Below, piece by piece: positions 8,653-18,364 of a stretch of 64,000 nucleotides of DNA. A program made the translations under genes and the position numbers. Source of the DNA: Nitrosomonas stercoris (GTDB lineage Bacteria; Pseudomonadota; Gammaproteobacteria; Burkholderiales; Nitrosomonadaceae); NCBI GenBank assembly GCA_006742785.1, contig AP019755.1, forward strand, positions 2,232,001-2,296,000, in the 5' to 3' direction. The notes below the pieces were generated by a model that was not told the DNA's origin, ran no database searches, and was given only the letters and a program-made list of their open reading frames with translations. How positions within the stretch are numbered: the stretch's first letter is position 1; every line of letters begins with the position of its first letter.

Positions 8653-10719
8653 ATGACCGTCCTCAGTTACTCCACTGCAGCAATATTCTTTCTCTTTCTG
8701 TTTATTCTACTCATCACGAGTTGGCGCGGTCGCCTATATGGAATCTTACTGGCTGCTGCCTGCTTGATATCTGCAATATGGGCTGCAGCCATTGCCGCCT
8801 TATTCTATTGGGATCAGTTAGATTTTAAGTTCATTCAATTACTTGAAATATTACGTAATGCCAGCTTGACCCTATTCCTAGTCACCCTACTGAATCCTTT
8901 TCAAACCGATAATAAAACGAGCACCAATCTACTTAGAATCAATCCAGCTATTACCGCTATAGCTTTGTTCTATCTCGCTTGCCTAGGCCAGATCATCATT
9001 TCTGATGCCACTGGTTTTGATCCGAATCAGCCCTCCTCTCCTTTTGTATACATTCCATGGGTAGCAATGGCACTGATTGGCATAATTCTGGTGGAACAAT
9101 ATTATCGAAACACACCAGATGCACAGCGCTGGGGAATCAAATTTATCTGTCTAGGCATAGGGGGTTTGTTTGTATACGATTTTTACTTATACAGTGACGC
9201 ACTATTATTCATTAAAATCAGCCCTGATATCTGGGCAGCCAGAGGATTAATCAACACCTTAACCGTTCCACTGATCGCGCTTTCAGCTGCACGCAATCCC
9301 AAATGGTCAGTAGGGATTTCTGTTTCCCGTCATATCCTGTTTTATTCATCTGCCTTATTTGGAGCAGCCATTTACTTACTGCTGATGGCTGCAGCCGGCT
9401 ACTACCTTCGATTTTCTGGTGGGACTTGGGGGACAGTATTCCAACTGACTTTTCTGTTTGGCGCAATTATTTTACTGACGACGGTCTTATTCTCTGGTAC
9501 CACGCGCTCCTGGCTCAAAGTATTTATCAGCAAACATTTTTTCAGTTATAGCTATGATTATCGCGAAGAATGGCTACGCTTCACACGCACCCTATCCGAA
9601 GAAGAAGTGGAATTAAGAGTGCGCATTATCCAGTCGCTGGCGCAACTCGTTGAGAGTCCTGCGGGAGGATTATGGTTTAAATCGGAACAAAGTCATTTGT
9701 ATCAGCCAATCGCTTGCTGGAACATGGCGTACATTGACGCAACCGCCAGACAAGATAGCCATTTTTGCCGCTTTATACAGGAGAAAGCCTGGATCATCGA
9801 TCTATACCAATATCAGACTAATCCGGAACAATACGCTGCCATGATCTTACCTGATTGGTTACCCACCATTCCTAAAGCGCGCTGGGTGATTCCGCTCATA
9901 TTGCACAAAGAGCTACAGGGATTCGTCGTATTAACCGAGCCACGTAGCGCCATCGATTTTAACTGGGAAGTACGCGATCTATTAAAGGTAGCGGGTAATC
10001 AAGCCGCCAGTTATCTCGCTCAGCATGAAGCGGCTCGAGCGCTCTCGACAGCTCGACAATTCGAATCCTTTAATCGTATGTCTACCTTTATCGTGCATGA
10101 CATCAAAAATTTGATTGCTCAACTCACCCTCTTATTAGCCAATGCGGAAAAACATAAAAACAACCCGGAATTTCAACAAGACATGCTGGACACCGTTGCT
10201 TTATCCATTAATAAAATGAAACGCATGCTGGAAAAACTAAGTAATGGAGGCGTGCACGAAGAAGAAAACTCGCTGTTGCTGGACGAGTTATTGCAACGTA
10301 TTGTAGCCAGCAAATCCTTTTATCAACCTAAACCAACATTGAATATTATTGATGCCAACCTAAGCGCACAAGCAGATACGATACGCCTGGAACGCGTACT
10401 AGGTCATCTGATACAAAATGCAATTGAGGCCACCCCCAAAAATGGCTTTGTAGAAATACGCCTCAAACAACAAACTGAACAAGTGGTAATTGAAATTGAG
10501 GACAATGGACATGGCATGAATGAGCAATTCATCCATGAGAAACTGTTTGTTCCTTTCGAATCAACCAAAACAGCTGGTATGGGTATCGGCGTATTTGAAA
10601 GTAAAGAATATGTCGAATCAATTGGTGGAAAGCTACAAGTTACCAGCCAGGAAGCACGAGGAACTATCTTCTCAGTCATACTACCGCTTGCCACTACAAC
10701 AGCTATGGCTACAACATAG
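8653..10719 (+). CDS. prsK: PrsK-type membrane sensor histidine kinase
   Basis: A 688-residue sensor kinase. About 300 N-terminal residues form eight or more membrane helices, followed by a GAF-like sensory region (roughly 320-460). The phospho-acceptor His482 lies in FIVHDIKN. The ATPase domain has an N box (HLIQNAIEATPKNG), a G1 box (DNGHGM) and a later Gly-rich motif (GMGIGVFESKEY). This architecture is that of PrsK, the kinase of the PEP-CTERM/exopolysaccharide system, which normally works with the sigma-54 activator PrsR. PrsR is not next to it here. It follows the sugar transferase by 35 nt, so the two are probably co-transcribed. Confidence 0.85.
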   Translation: MTVLSYSTAAIFFLFLFILLITSWRGRLYGILLAAACLISAIWAAAIAALFYWDQLDFKFIQLLEILRNASLTLFLVTLLNPFQTDNKTSTNLLRINPAITAIALFYLACLGQIIISDATGFDPNQPSSPFVYIPWVAMALIGIILVEQYYRNTPDAQRWGIKFICLGIGGLFVYDFYLYSDALLFIKISPDIWAARGLINTLTVPLIALSAARNPKWSVGISVSRHILFYSSALFGAAIYLLLMAAAGYYLRFSGGTWGTVFQLTFLFGAIILLTTVLFSGTTRSWLKVFISKHFFSYSYDYREEWLRFTRTLSEEEVELRVRIIQSLAQLVESPAGGLWFKSEQSHLYQPIACWNMAYIDATARQDSHFCRFIQEKAWIIDLYQYQTNPEQYAAMILPDWLPTIPKARWVIPLILHKELQGFVVLTEPRSAIDFNWEVRDLLKVAGNQAASYLAQHEAARALSTARQFESFNRMSTFIVHDIKNLIAQLTLLLANAEKHKNNPEFQQDMLDTVALSINKMKRMLEKLSNGGVHEEENSLLLDELLQRIVASKSFYQPKPTLNIIDANLSAQADTIRLERVLGHLIQNAIEATPKNGFVEIRLKQQTEQVVIEIEDNGHGMNEQFIHEKLFVPFESTKTAGMGIGVFESKEYVESIGGKLQVTSQEARGTIFSVILPLATTTAMATT

Positions 10720-10838
10720 CATCTATCCTTTGCTGGATAACAGCACAAAAAGATTTATAAGTTTACAAGCAGCTACTCCTGATCTCACAGCACTACACAA
10801 CGGTATTAGTCGCACAGCACTTTTTTCACACAATAACT

Positions 10839-12686
10839 ATGCTTCGCTATTTCGAACGTCTGATTAACGCTTTCCCATCTGGCCCCCTTAACGAACCTCC
10901 TGCCACGCTCTATCGGTTCTGCCGTCACTATATGCAAGGTTCTGGTGCCTATTTCTTGCTGCTGGCACTAGCCACCTTCTGCTTGGCTGTGGGCGAAGCC
11001 ATGCTGTTTGGAGTACTGGGTACAGTAGTTGACTGGCTTGCTGAGAAAGATCCACAGGTTTTCCTGCAACAAGAAAAACTGACTTTGCTGGGATTATCAT
11101 TTTTTATCCTCATCTTGATGCCCGTTATTGTTTTTCTGCATTCTGTCATTCTGTACCAAACACTCATGGGAAATTTCCCCATGGTCGTGCGTTGGTTATC
11201 TCATAGCTATTTGCTCGATCAAAGCTACGCCTTCTTTCAGAATGAATTCAGCGGTCGTATCGCAACCAAAGTCATGCAAACTGCATTGGCTGTACGTGAA
11301 ACCATCATTAAAACACTGGATGTGTTGCTATTTGTCTCGGTGTACATGGTCACAGCCTTACTGCTGATCGCCAATGCAGATAGTCGTCTCTGTATTCCGC
11401 TCATTATCTGGATGCTCATCTACTTATGTATCTTGCGTTACTTCATTCCCAAACTTAGAAATATTTCCAAACTTCAGGCAGATGCTCGTTCGAATATGAC
11501 CGGACGAATTGTAGATAGCTATACCAATATCCTGACACTCAAACTTTTTTCTCATACTCGACGTGAATCTGATTATGCACGCGATGGCATGCAACAATTC
11601 CTGGATACTGTTCATCCACAAATGCGCCTGGTCACACAGCTGAACACTACTGTATGGATCAACAACATGCTATCGCTCTTTGCAATTGGTGCACTGGGCC
11701 TCATATTGTGGTTCGACGGCAGTGTCAGTACCGGCGCAATCGCCATTGCACTGAGCCTTGCCATTCGCCTAACCGGTATGTCCCACTGGATTATGCTGGA
11801 AGTCAGTGAATTATTTGAAAACATTGGCATTGTGCAAGATGGCATGAATATGCTGGCCAAGCCACAAGCTGTAACCGATGCTACTGACGCAGCTACTCTT
11901 ACCGTTACTCAAGGCAGTATTGATTACAAACAAATTAGTTTTTCCTATCACAGTACAATCCAAAATGAAAATCAGCAGATTTTTGAAGCATTGAATCTTC
12001 ATATTCAGGCTGGCGAAAAGGTGGGGTTGGTAGGTCCTTCTGGCGCTGGAAAATCCACCTTAATCAGCCTACTATTGCGCTTTTACGACATTCAGCAAGG
12101 CAGCATACAAATTGATCAGCAAGACATTCGCATGGTCACGCAGGAAAGCTTACGCGCTAATATCGCAATCGTGACTCAGGACACCTCGTTATTGCATCGC
12201 TCCATTCGTGACAACATTCTGTTCGGTCGGCCAGAAGCGACGGAGGAAGAAGTTATTTTAGCTGCACAGCAAGCACACGCACACGAATTTATCCAAGAAT
12301 TGATGGATATCTATGGTCGCAAAGGATATGACGCTATGGTAGGTGAACGCGGCGTGAATTTGTCTGGCGGACAACGTCAACGCATTGCCATTGCTCGGGT
12401 ATTGCTCAAAAACGCACCCATTCTGATTCTGGACGAAGCCACTTCTGCTCTGGATTCCGACATTGAAGCCAGCATTCAGCAAAGCCTACAAACACTGATG
12501 CAAAATAAAACTGTCATCGCCATTGCACATCGACTATCCACCATAGCTGCAATGGATCGGCTAATCGTATTGGATAACGGTCAAATTGTTGAAGAAGGAA
12601 ATCATAAAATGTTACTTGCCAAGAATGGCCTCTATGCTCGACTCTGGAACCATCAATCCGGTGGTTTTCTGGGACATCTTCACTAG
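10839..12686 (+). CDS. ABC transporter, fused permease and ATPase (exporter type)
   Basis: A 615-residue half-transporter of the MsbA/lipid-exporter class. The N-terminal part (about residues 25-330) has six membrane helices. The nucleotide-binding domain has Walker A GPSGAGKST near residue 398, signature LSGGQRQR near 507 and Walker B ILILDEATSALD near 530. It works as a dimer in the inner membrane. It follows prsK by 119 nt on the same strand, so export of a polysaccharide, a lipid-linked precursor or a peptide is plausible. The substrate is not identifiable, and it need not be msbA itself. Confidence 0.88.
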   Translation: MLRYFERLINAFPSGPLNEPPATLYRFCRHYMQGSGAYFLLLALATFCLAVGEAMLFGVLGTVVDWLAEKDPQVFLQQEKLTLLGLSFFILILMPVIVFLHSVILYQTLMGNFPMVVRWLSHSYLLDQSYAFFQNEFSGRIATKVMQTALAVRETIIKTLDVLLFVSVYMVTALLLIANADSRLCIPLIIWMLIYLCILRYFIPKLRNISKLQADARSNMTGRIVDSYTNILTLKLFSHTRRESDYARDGMQQFLDTVHPQMRLVTQLNTTVWINNMLSLFAIGALGLILWFDGSVSTGAIAIALSLAIRLTGMSHWIMLEVSELFENIGIVQDGMNMLAKPQAVTDATDAATLTVTQGSIDYKQISFSYHSTIQNENQQIFEALNLHIQAGEKVGLVGPSGAGKSTLISLLLRFYDIQQGSIQIDQQDIRMVTQESLRANIAIVTQDTSLLHRSIRDNILFGRPEATEEEVILAAQQAHAHEFIQELMDIYGRKGYDAMVGERGVNLSGGQRQRIAIARVLLKNAPILILDEATSALDSDIEASIQQSLQTLMQNKTVIAIAHRLSTIAAMDRLIVLDNGQIVEEGNHKMLLAKNGLYARLWNHQSGGFLGHLH

Positions 12687-12721
12687 GATATAGCATCATC
12701 AAATAATATCTATCTATGTAA

Positions 12722-15700
12722 CTACGATGCCCGATCAAACCGACGATACAGTATAGGCAATACTATTAGTGTCAACAGTGTAGAAGTAATGAGTCCACCA
12801 ATCACGACAATTGCTAATGGACGTTGTACTTCCGAGCCTGGGCCAGTGGCAAATAGAAATGGGATTAATCCCAACATGGCGACAGTGGCTGTCATTAAAA
12901 CCGGGCGAAAGCGTTGCTCACATCCCTGAATAATGGCTGCTTTGACATCAACTCCCTCATCACGCAACTTACGTATATAGGAAATTAGTACGACTCCGTT
13001 TAACACCGCTATTCCCCACAATGCGATAAAACCAACTGAAGCTGGTACTGATAAATATTCGCCTGTTACAAATAAACCAAATATGCCGCCTATTGATGCA
13101 AACGGCAGTACCAGAATAATTAAGGCGGCCAACTTGAGTGAATTGAACAGCATAAATAACAAAAAGAAAATAGCTGCAATTGTTACTGGAACAATAATCG
13201 AGAGCGTGCTCATTGCACGCTCCATATTCTCAAATTGCCCACCCCACTCAAAAAAGTAACCTTCTGGTAATTTTACTTCTTTGGCAATTCGTTCTTGCAC
13301 CTCTGCCACAAACCCACCCAAATCACGACCATCCACATTCGAGCCAACTACAACACGGCGCTTGGCACCTTCACGAGAAATTTGTGCTGGGCCATCCTCA
13401 ACATGAATATTAGCGACCGCATACAACGGCATCACTTCACCGTCCGGGGCACGCAACAGCAAATTGCGAATACTCTCGATACTGTCACGAAAATGGGGTG
13501 GGAAACGCACCACAATTGCAAAACGGCGCTCACCTTCGTACAACGTACTCACTTCACGCCCACCAATAGCGGTTTCAATCAACTCATGTATATCCGCAAC
13601 ATTAATACCGTTGCGCGCAATGGCATTCCGATCAATATCAATAGTCAGCGATTGCTGCCCAGAAAGACGTTCAATTCGAATATCCTGCGCACCAGGAACA
13701 GAGCGCACAATACGGGCAATCTGTTCCGACAATTCACGCAACTTATCCAGATCATCCCCAAAAATCTTTACAGCAATTTCAGAGCGTACTCCGGTTACCA
13801 TTTCATCCACTCTTTCTGCAATCGGCTGCGATAGCACAATATTCACACCTGGCAATATCTCCAGTAGTTTGCGGATATCTTCGTCCACTTCATCTTGCGT
13901 ACGCCCGGAATCGGGATCCAGCGTCACCATCGGATCCGATTCATTTTGTCCGGCTGGATCAGCGGGCGATTCCCCACGACCCAGCTTGGATACCACGCTT
14001 TTTACGCCTGGAACCTGTGAGATCGTCTTCATCGCCTCCATCTCCATTTCAATCGCTTCAGCCAATGAAATAGAAGCCACCCGATTGATCTGTGGAGTCA
14101 ACGCACCTTCCTTCAACGTTGGCATAAATGATTTCCCCAGAAATGGGAACAGCATAAAAGACAACAGCAGCAATCCCAGCGCAGTAACAACTGTCAATCT
14201 TTCTCTTCCAAGTGCGCTATTCAGCAAAGAATGATACGTTCTTTTCAAGCCAGCAATAATCCAGGTATCGTGCTCAGCTGTTCCACCTTTCAGCACATAG
14301 GCACACAACACCGGGGACAAGGTTAGTGAAACAATCAAGGAAACTGCCAAGGCAATGGCTATCGTGAAAGCAAGTGGACTAAACAGCTTGCCTTCCATTC
14401 CCTGCAAGGTCATCAATGGCAGAAAAACCAGAATAATGATACAGATTCCAAAAATGACGGGCGTCCCCACTTCGGCTACAGCATCAACAATCGTGCGAGT
14501 ACGTGATTCATGGCTGCTATCACTATGACCAAGCCGGTGAAAGACATTTTCCACCACGACGACCGTCGAATCCACCATTAATCCAATTGCAATTGCCAAC
14601 CCTCCTAATGACATCAGATTGGCTGAAATCTCTTGATGATTCATCACCATAAAAGTTAGCAAAGGTGTCACAACTAGCGTAGCCACCACAATCAAACTGG
14701 AGCGCACATCCCCCAAAAAAATGAACAACACTACAATGACCAGGAAAACTCCTTCCATCAACACCTTGCTGACAGTCCATAACGCTGAATCAACCAGGTC
14801 AGTGCGATCATAATAGGGAACAATCTGCAAGCCATCTGGTAACAAATTCTGTTCATTGATCTCGGCTACTTTCGCCTTGACCCGTTCCACAATCTCCTTG
14901 GCATTGCCACCTCGGATCATCAACACAATACCGGAAACAGCTTCGGTATATCCTCCTTTGATGACAGCACCCGCTCTTACCTCTGTACCCAGCTTGACCT
15001 CTGCAACATCGCGCACGAACACAGGCACACCGTTCTCTTCCAACAGCACAATATTGCCAATATCCTGTAATGTCTGAATCAGACCCACACCTTTCACAAG
15101 GTATTGCTCGCTACCGGTTGGCAAAATTCCGCCACTGGCATTGGCATTATTCTCGGCAATAGCCTGCTCCACTTGACGCAATGTCAAACCATAATGGCGC
15201 AGCCTATTGGGATCAGCCAAAATATGATATTGCTTGACATATCCTCCTTGAGAATTGATTTCTGCCACGCCGGGAATGGAGCGTAACATCGGGCGAACAA
15301 TCCAATCCTGCACAATACGTCGCTCAGTCAATTCTTCCACAGTCAATGCTCGCTCACCATCATTAGGATGATCAAGGGTGTACTGATAAACCTCCCCCAG
15401 CCCTGTGGAAACCGGACCTAAACGTGGCGTAATTCCGAGCGGCATTTTACTGGCCACTTCCAGCAAACGCTCCATTACCAACTGTCGGGCAAAATACACA
15501 TCTGTCGTTTCAGTAAATACCAGGGTAACAATAGATAAGCCACTCTTGTTCAACGAGCGCATTTCCACCAGTCCAGGCATACCCGTCATGGCAATTTCCA
15601 ACGGAATAGTCACTAAGCGCTCTATTTCCTCCGGGCTGCGGCCAACCGCTTCAGTAGCAATTTGTACCTGAACATTGGTGACATCCGGAAAGGCATCAAC

Positions 15701-15805
15701 CGATAAATGTTGTGTGGCATGCAAGCCAAACCCGGCCAAGATCAACGCTATCACGACAACAACTAAACGTTGCGCCAACATGGCGCGTACCAGGGAAGCT
15801 ATCAT
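12722..15805 (-). CDS. Heavy-metal efflux RND pump, inner-membrane subunit (CzcA/CusA family)
   Basis: Proton-driven metal exporter of 1027 residues, normal for the HME-RND family. It has the two-fold repeat of one helix, a large periplasmic loop and further helices. Helix 4 carries the charged motif GLMVDSTVVVVEN, with Asp and Glu positions corresponding to the proton relay in CzcA. The exact motif differs from both CzcA (IVDGAVVIVEN) and CusA (MVDAAIVMIEN), so the metal cannot be assigned. It is the last gene of a four-gene operon and lies 2 nt behind its adaptor gene. Confidence 0.92.
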   Translation of the reverse strand: MIASLVRAMLAQRLVVVVIALILAGFGLHATQHLSVDAFPDVTNVQVQIATEAVGRSPEEIERLVTIPLEIAMTGMPGLVEMRSLNKSGLSIVTLVFTETTDVYFARQLVMERLLEVASKMPLGITPRLGPVSTGLGEVYQYTLDHPNDGERALTVEELTERRIVQDWIVRPMLRSIPGVAEINSQGGYVKQYHILADPNRLRHYGLTLRQVEQAIAENNANASGGILPTGSEQYLVKGVGLIQTLQDIGNIVLLEENGVPVFVRDVAEVKLGTEVRAGAVIKGGYTEAVSGIVLMIRGGNAKEIVERVKAKVAEINEQNLLPDGLQIVPYYDRTDLVDSALWTVSKVLMEGVFLVIVVLFIFLGDVRSSLIVVATLVVTPLLTFMVMNHQEISANLMSLGGLAIAIGLMVDSTVVVVENVFHRLGHSDSSHESRTRTIVDAVAEVGTPVIFGICIIILVFLPLMTLQGMEGKLFSPLAFTIAIALAVSLIVSLTLSPVLCAYVLKGGTAEHDTWIIAGLKRTYHSLLNSALGRERLTVVTALGLLLLSFMLFPFLGKSFMPTLKEGALTPQINRVASISLAEAIEMEMEAMKTISQVPGVKSVVSKLGRGESPADPAGQNESDPMVTLDPDSGRTQDEVDEDIRKLLEILPGVNIVLSQPIAERVDEMVTGVRSEIAVKIFGDDLDKLRELSEQIARIVRSVPGAQDIRIERLSGQQSLTIDIDRNAIARNGINVADIHELIETAIGGREVSTLYEGERRFAIVVRFPPHFRDSIESIRNLLLRAPDGEVMPLYAVANIHVEDGPAQISREGAKRRVVVGSNVDGRDLGGFVAEVQERIAKEVKLPEGYFFEWGGQFENMERAMSTLSIIVPVTIAAIFFLLFMLFNSLKLAALIILVLPFASIGGIFGLFVTGEYLSVPASVGFIALWGIAVLNGVVLISYIRKLRDEGVDVKAAIIQGCEQRFRPVLMTATVAMLGLIPFLFATGPGSEVQRPLAIVVIGGLITSTLLTLIVLPILYRRFDRAS

Positions 15806-15807
15806 TG

Positions 15808-16980
15808 TTATTCCAGATCTTTACGTTTACGTTCGTTATTCAGGTGAAAAGCACCTTCCACAATAATCAGCTGATCCGGAGTTAATCCTTCCAGGACGGG
15901 ACGCAAATGATTAACTAATCCATCTAGTTTTACTCGGGTTAATTCAAACCCACCATCCTCCTGAGCGACAAACACATGATCTTCATTGTGCTCCCGTACC
16001 ACAGCCCCTTCTGGAATGACCAGACGTTCACGCGCATGTTCATCAATTTGCACCGTGGCCAGCATATCTGGTTTCAGTTTGCGTTCAGAATTATCAACTT
16101 CCGTACGAACAGCAACCGTCCGTGTCAGTGGATTCACAATATCGGAGACAAAAATAATCGTTCCATCAAAATTGGCATCGCCCAATGCCGGTACATGTAT
16201 TTTCACATGCTGCCCTTGTTCGACAAAGAGCGCAGTATATTCTGGTACATCTCCTACCACCCATAATTCAGACAAATCAGCCAATGTAAACAATTGATCT
16301 GATGGCTGTACGACTTGCCCTAAAGTGACATTACGCGTGATCACTATCCCGTTGCGGGGAGCAGTAATCACAACCGATGGCAAAATTTGTCCATGACGAG
16401 TCAAATCCTGGATGGCTTGATTGTCTATCCCTAATAGCAGCAGTTGGTCTCTGGCTGCACTTAGTTCAGCATTTGAAACCTGAGATTCCGATTCACGGCG
16501 CTGTAACTCGGCAGCACTAATCACATCCTCTGTAAATAGTTGTCTGGCACGAATGGCAGCACGCTCAGCCAATACAGCCAGCGAATTAGCGCGCAAATAA
16601 GCCAATTGCGCTTGCACCAATTCCGGACTTGTCATCCTGGCCAATTTAGCGCCAGCCGCTACGTTATCGCCCAAGTGTGCATATACTTCGACGATCCTGC
16701 CGGTAAAGCTGGCCCCCACTTGTACCAATTTGGTTTCATTTACCTTTATTTGGCCAGGCACATGCAGTTTTTCAGAGATATCTGCAAAAAACGGATGGCC
16801 AGTTTTAACCCGTTGTAACAAATCCGGTCTGAGAAAAATCACATGCGCATCAGCTGATTCAGTCTCAACAGGTTTTGGAGGCATTTCCTGCTCTACATTG
16901 TTATTACACCCCGCAATCAAGAGTAAGGTGCACGCAAAAACAGCTATGATGATACTTGTCCTGAGGTTCATCAAAAACAA
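15808..16980 (-). CDS. RND efflux periplasmic adaptor (CzcB/CusB type), lipoprotein
   Basis: Membrane-fusion protein linking the inner-membrane pump to the outer-membrane channel. The N-terminus has a lipobox LIAGC with Cys25, so it is probably lipid-anchored. It then shows a split lipoyl/barrel-sandwich domain (GASFTGRIVEVYAHLGDNV and APRNGIVITRNVTLGQVV) around a helical hairpin, and a C-terminal beta-barrel. A second Met at residue 4 is an alternative start. No N-terminal His/Met-rich metal-binding region is seen. It abuts the outer-membrane gene directly. Confidence 0.92.
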   Translation of the reverse strand: MFLMNLRTSIIIAVFACTLLLIAGCNNNVEQEMPPKPVETESADAHVIFLRPDLLQRVKTGHPFFADISEKLHVPGQIKVNETKLVQVGASFTGRIVEVYAHLGDNVAAGAKLARMTSPELVQAQLAYLRANSLAVLAERAAIRARQLFTEDVISAAELQRRESESQVSNAELSAARDQLLLLGIDNQAIQDLTRHGQILPSVVITAPRNGIVITRNVTLGQVVQPSDQLFTLADLSELWVVGDVPEYTALFVEQGQHVKIHVPALGDANFDGTIIFVSDIVNPLTRTVAVRTEVDNSERKLKPDMLATVQIDEHARERLVIPEGAVVREHNEDHVFVAQEDGGFELTRVKLDGLVNHLRPVLEGLTPDQLIIVEGAFHLNNERKRKDLE

Positions 16981-18231
16981 TCACTCCTGTGGATAATATG
17001 CTCGCAGTCGATCTATTTCGGCTGCGGCCGATTGCAATTCAAACTGAGCCTGTAATAATTCTGAACGCGCATTGCGCAGCACTCGTTGTGTATCCAGCAC
17101 TTCAATGAAGCCTCTTTCACCCAGCCGGAAAGCCACTTCTGCCACGCGTAGAGCGGTTTCTGCTTCCTTGACAATGCCACCTTCAAACATTTCCACTCTG
17201 CGTCGGGCAATCTCTTTAGCTTGCCAGGCAGATTCCAGCAATCGATCCACTTCATAACGACGATAATCCAGTGTCTGACGTATTTTGGCTGCACTTGAAA
17301 CTGCTGCATCTATTTCACCACGTCGCTGATAAAACAGCGGAATGCGAACACTCAACCCGGCAGTGTTAGATACAAATTGCTTGTCCTGAAAATTGCTAAA
17401 CAAGATATCGACAGACGGCAATACGGATGCACGCTCCTGATCAATTCGTAACCGCGCACGCGCTTGCTCTGCCTCCAAACGTTGAATTTCAGGATTTTGT
17501 GTCGATAATTCCTTACGCAATGCATCCAGTGTGGGTTGTTCAACCGGATCATCCAAGGAAGCCGCCACTGTAAATTCAGGCGGCAAGGCGCCAGCTGTCA
17601 GTTGTAACAAAGCAATACGCGCCCGTTCTGTATCTAACAACGCTGCTTCTTTTCGGCTAGCTGCTGTCATAACTTCAGTATCGGCACGTATTAGTTCAAA
17701 TCGGGCTGTTTCCCCCAGTTCGACACTCAATTTAATGCGCTGCTGAATTTCCCGCATCAGTTCAAAAATATCTGACTCCATCTCTGCTAGTCCACGCCGT
17801 AACAGAAATTCGTAGATGTGTATACGAAGTTGTGCTGCCAAATCCGCTCGTACTTGCTCTAAATTTGCACGACTAACGTCAACCCCTGATTCTGCAGCTT
17901 CAATCCGGGCGCGGCGCATCCATGGGTTTTCTAGTGATTGACTCACGGTGACCTGACGCTGCATCGAAGAGGGACCGGTATCGATCTCCGGCAAACGGGG
18001 GCTATCTGGCCCTGCCATGAAGGTTACTTCCGGATTAGGAAAAGCAGAAGCACTGGTGACCTCCGCTTGCGCAATATCCACTTCCGAGCGTGCAGCCTGC
18101 AGCAAGCCGTTGGCCTGCAACCCAATACGTTGAATATCAGCCACTGTATAGCCACTACTTGCAGCCAGTGCTGGGTAATGCAAAAACGTAATCGAGCTAC
18201 ATATGATGCAAAAAATGAAAAATCTGTGCAT
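16981..18231 (-). CDS. Outer-membrane efflux protein (TolC family, CzcC type)
   Basis: Forms the outer-membrane channel of the tripartite metal pump. It has two repeated OEP domains rich in long heptad helices and a signal peptide ending near ALAA-SSG. The frame is open from 18255 (424 residues), but the first eight residues are Met/Ile/Thr only. The Met at 18231 (MHRFFIFCII) gives a normal signal peptide, so I prefer that start, giving 416 residues. The Fur-box-like site at 18235-18253 then lies just upstream of the start. The order channel, adaptor, pump is the usual one. Confidence 0.88.
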   Translation of the reverse strand: MHRFFIFCIICSSITFLHYPALAASSGYTVADIQRIGLQANGLLQAARSEVDIAQAEVTSASAFPNPEVTFMAGPDSPRLPEIDTGPSSMQRQVTVSQSLENPWMRRARIEAAESGVDVSRANLEQVRADLAAQLRIHIYEFLLRRGLAEMESDIFELMREIQQRIKLSVELGETARFELIRADTEVMTAASRKEAALLDTERARIALLQLTAGALPPEFTVAASLDDPVEQPTLDALRKELSTQNPEIQRLEAEQARARLRIDQERASVLPSVDILFSNFQDKQFVSNTAGLSVRIPLFYQRRGEIDAAVSSAAKIRQTLDYRRYEVDRLLESAWQAKEIARRRVEMFEGGIVKEAETALRVAEVAFRLGERGFIEVLDTQRVLRNARSELLQAQFELQSAAAEIDRLRAYYPQE

Positions 18232-18234
18232 ATA

Positions 18235-18253
18235 AATAATGATTATAGTTATC
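18235..18253. promoter_or_regulatory. Fur-box-like site at the start of the czcC-type gene
   Basis: The 19 bases AATAATGATTATAGTTATC match the E. coli Fur consensus GATAATGATAATCATTATC at 15 of 19 positions, aligned by hand. The site is directly upstream of the preferred start of the outer-membrane channel gene. This suggests iron- or other metal-dependent repression by Fur or a relative. An AT-rich background makes chance matches possible. Confidence 0.4.
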
Positions 18254-18364
18254 ATTTATAGGTAACAGAATATGCATGAATTTTGTTAAATATGCAATAA
18301 TAAATAAAGTGAAGTAAAATTACAGCTCGTATTTACTTATTTACAAACCGAGCTGTCAGAAATA

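Noticed and set aside
13295..14234. Open frames of 179 and 256 codons on the plus strand inside the RND pump gene
   Set aside because: Antisense to a well-defined 1027-residue pump with every motif intact; sequence is low-complexity Ser/Thr/Ile.
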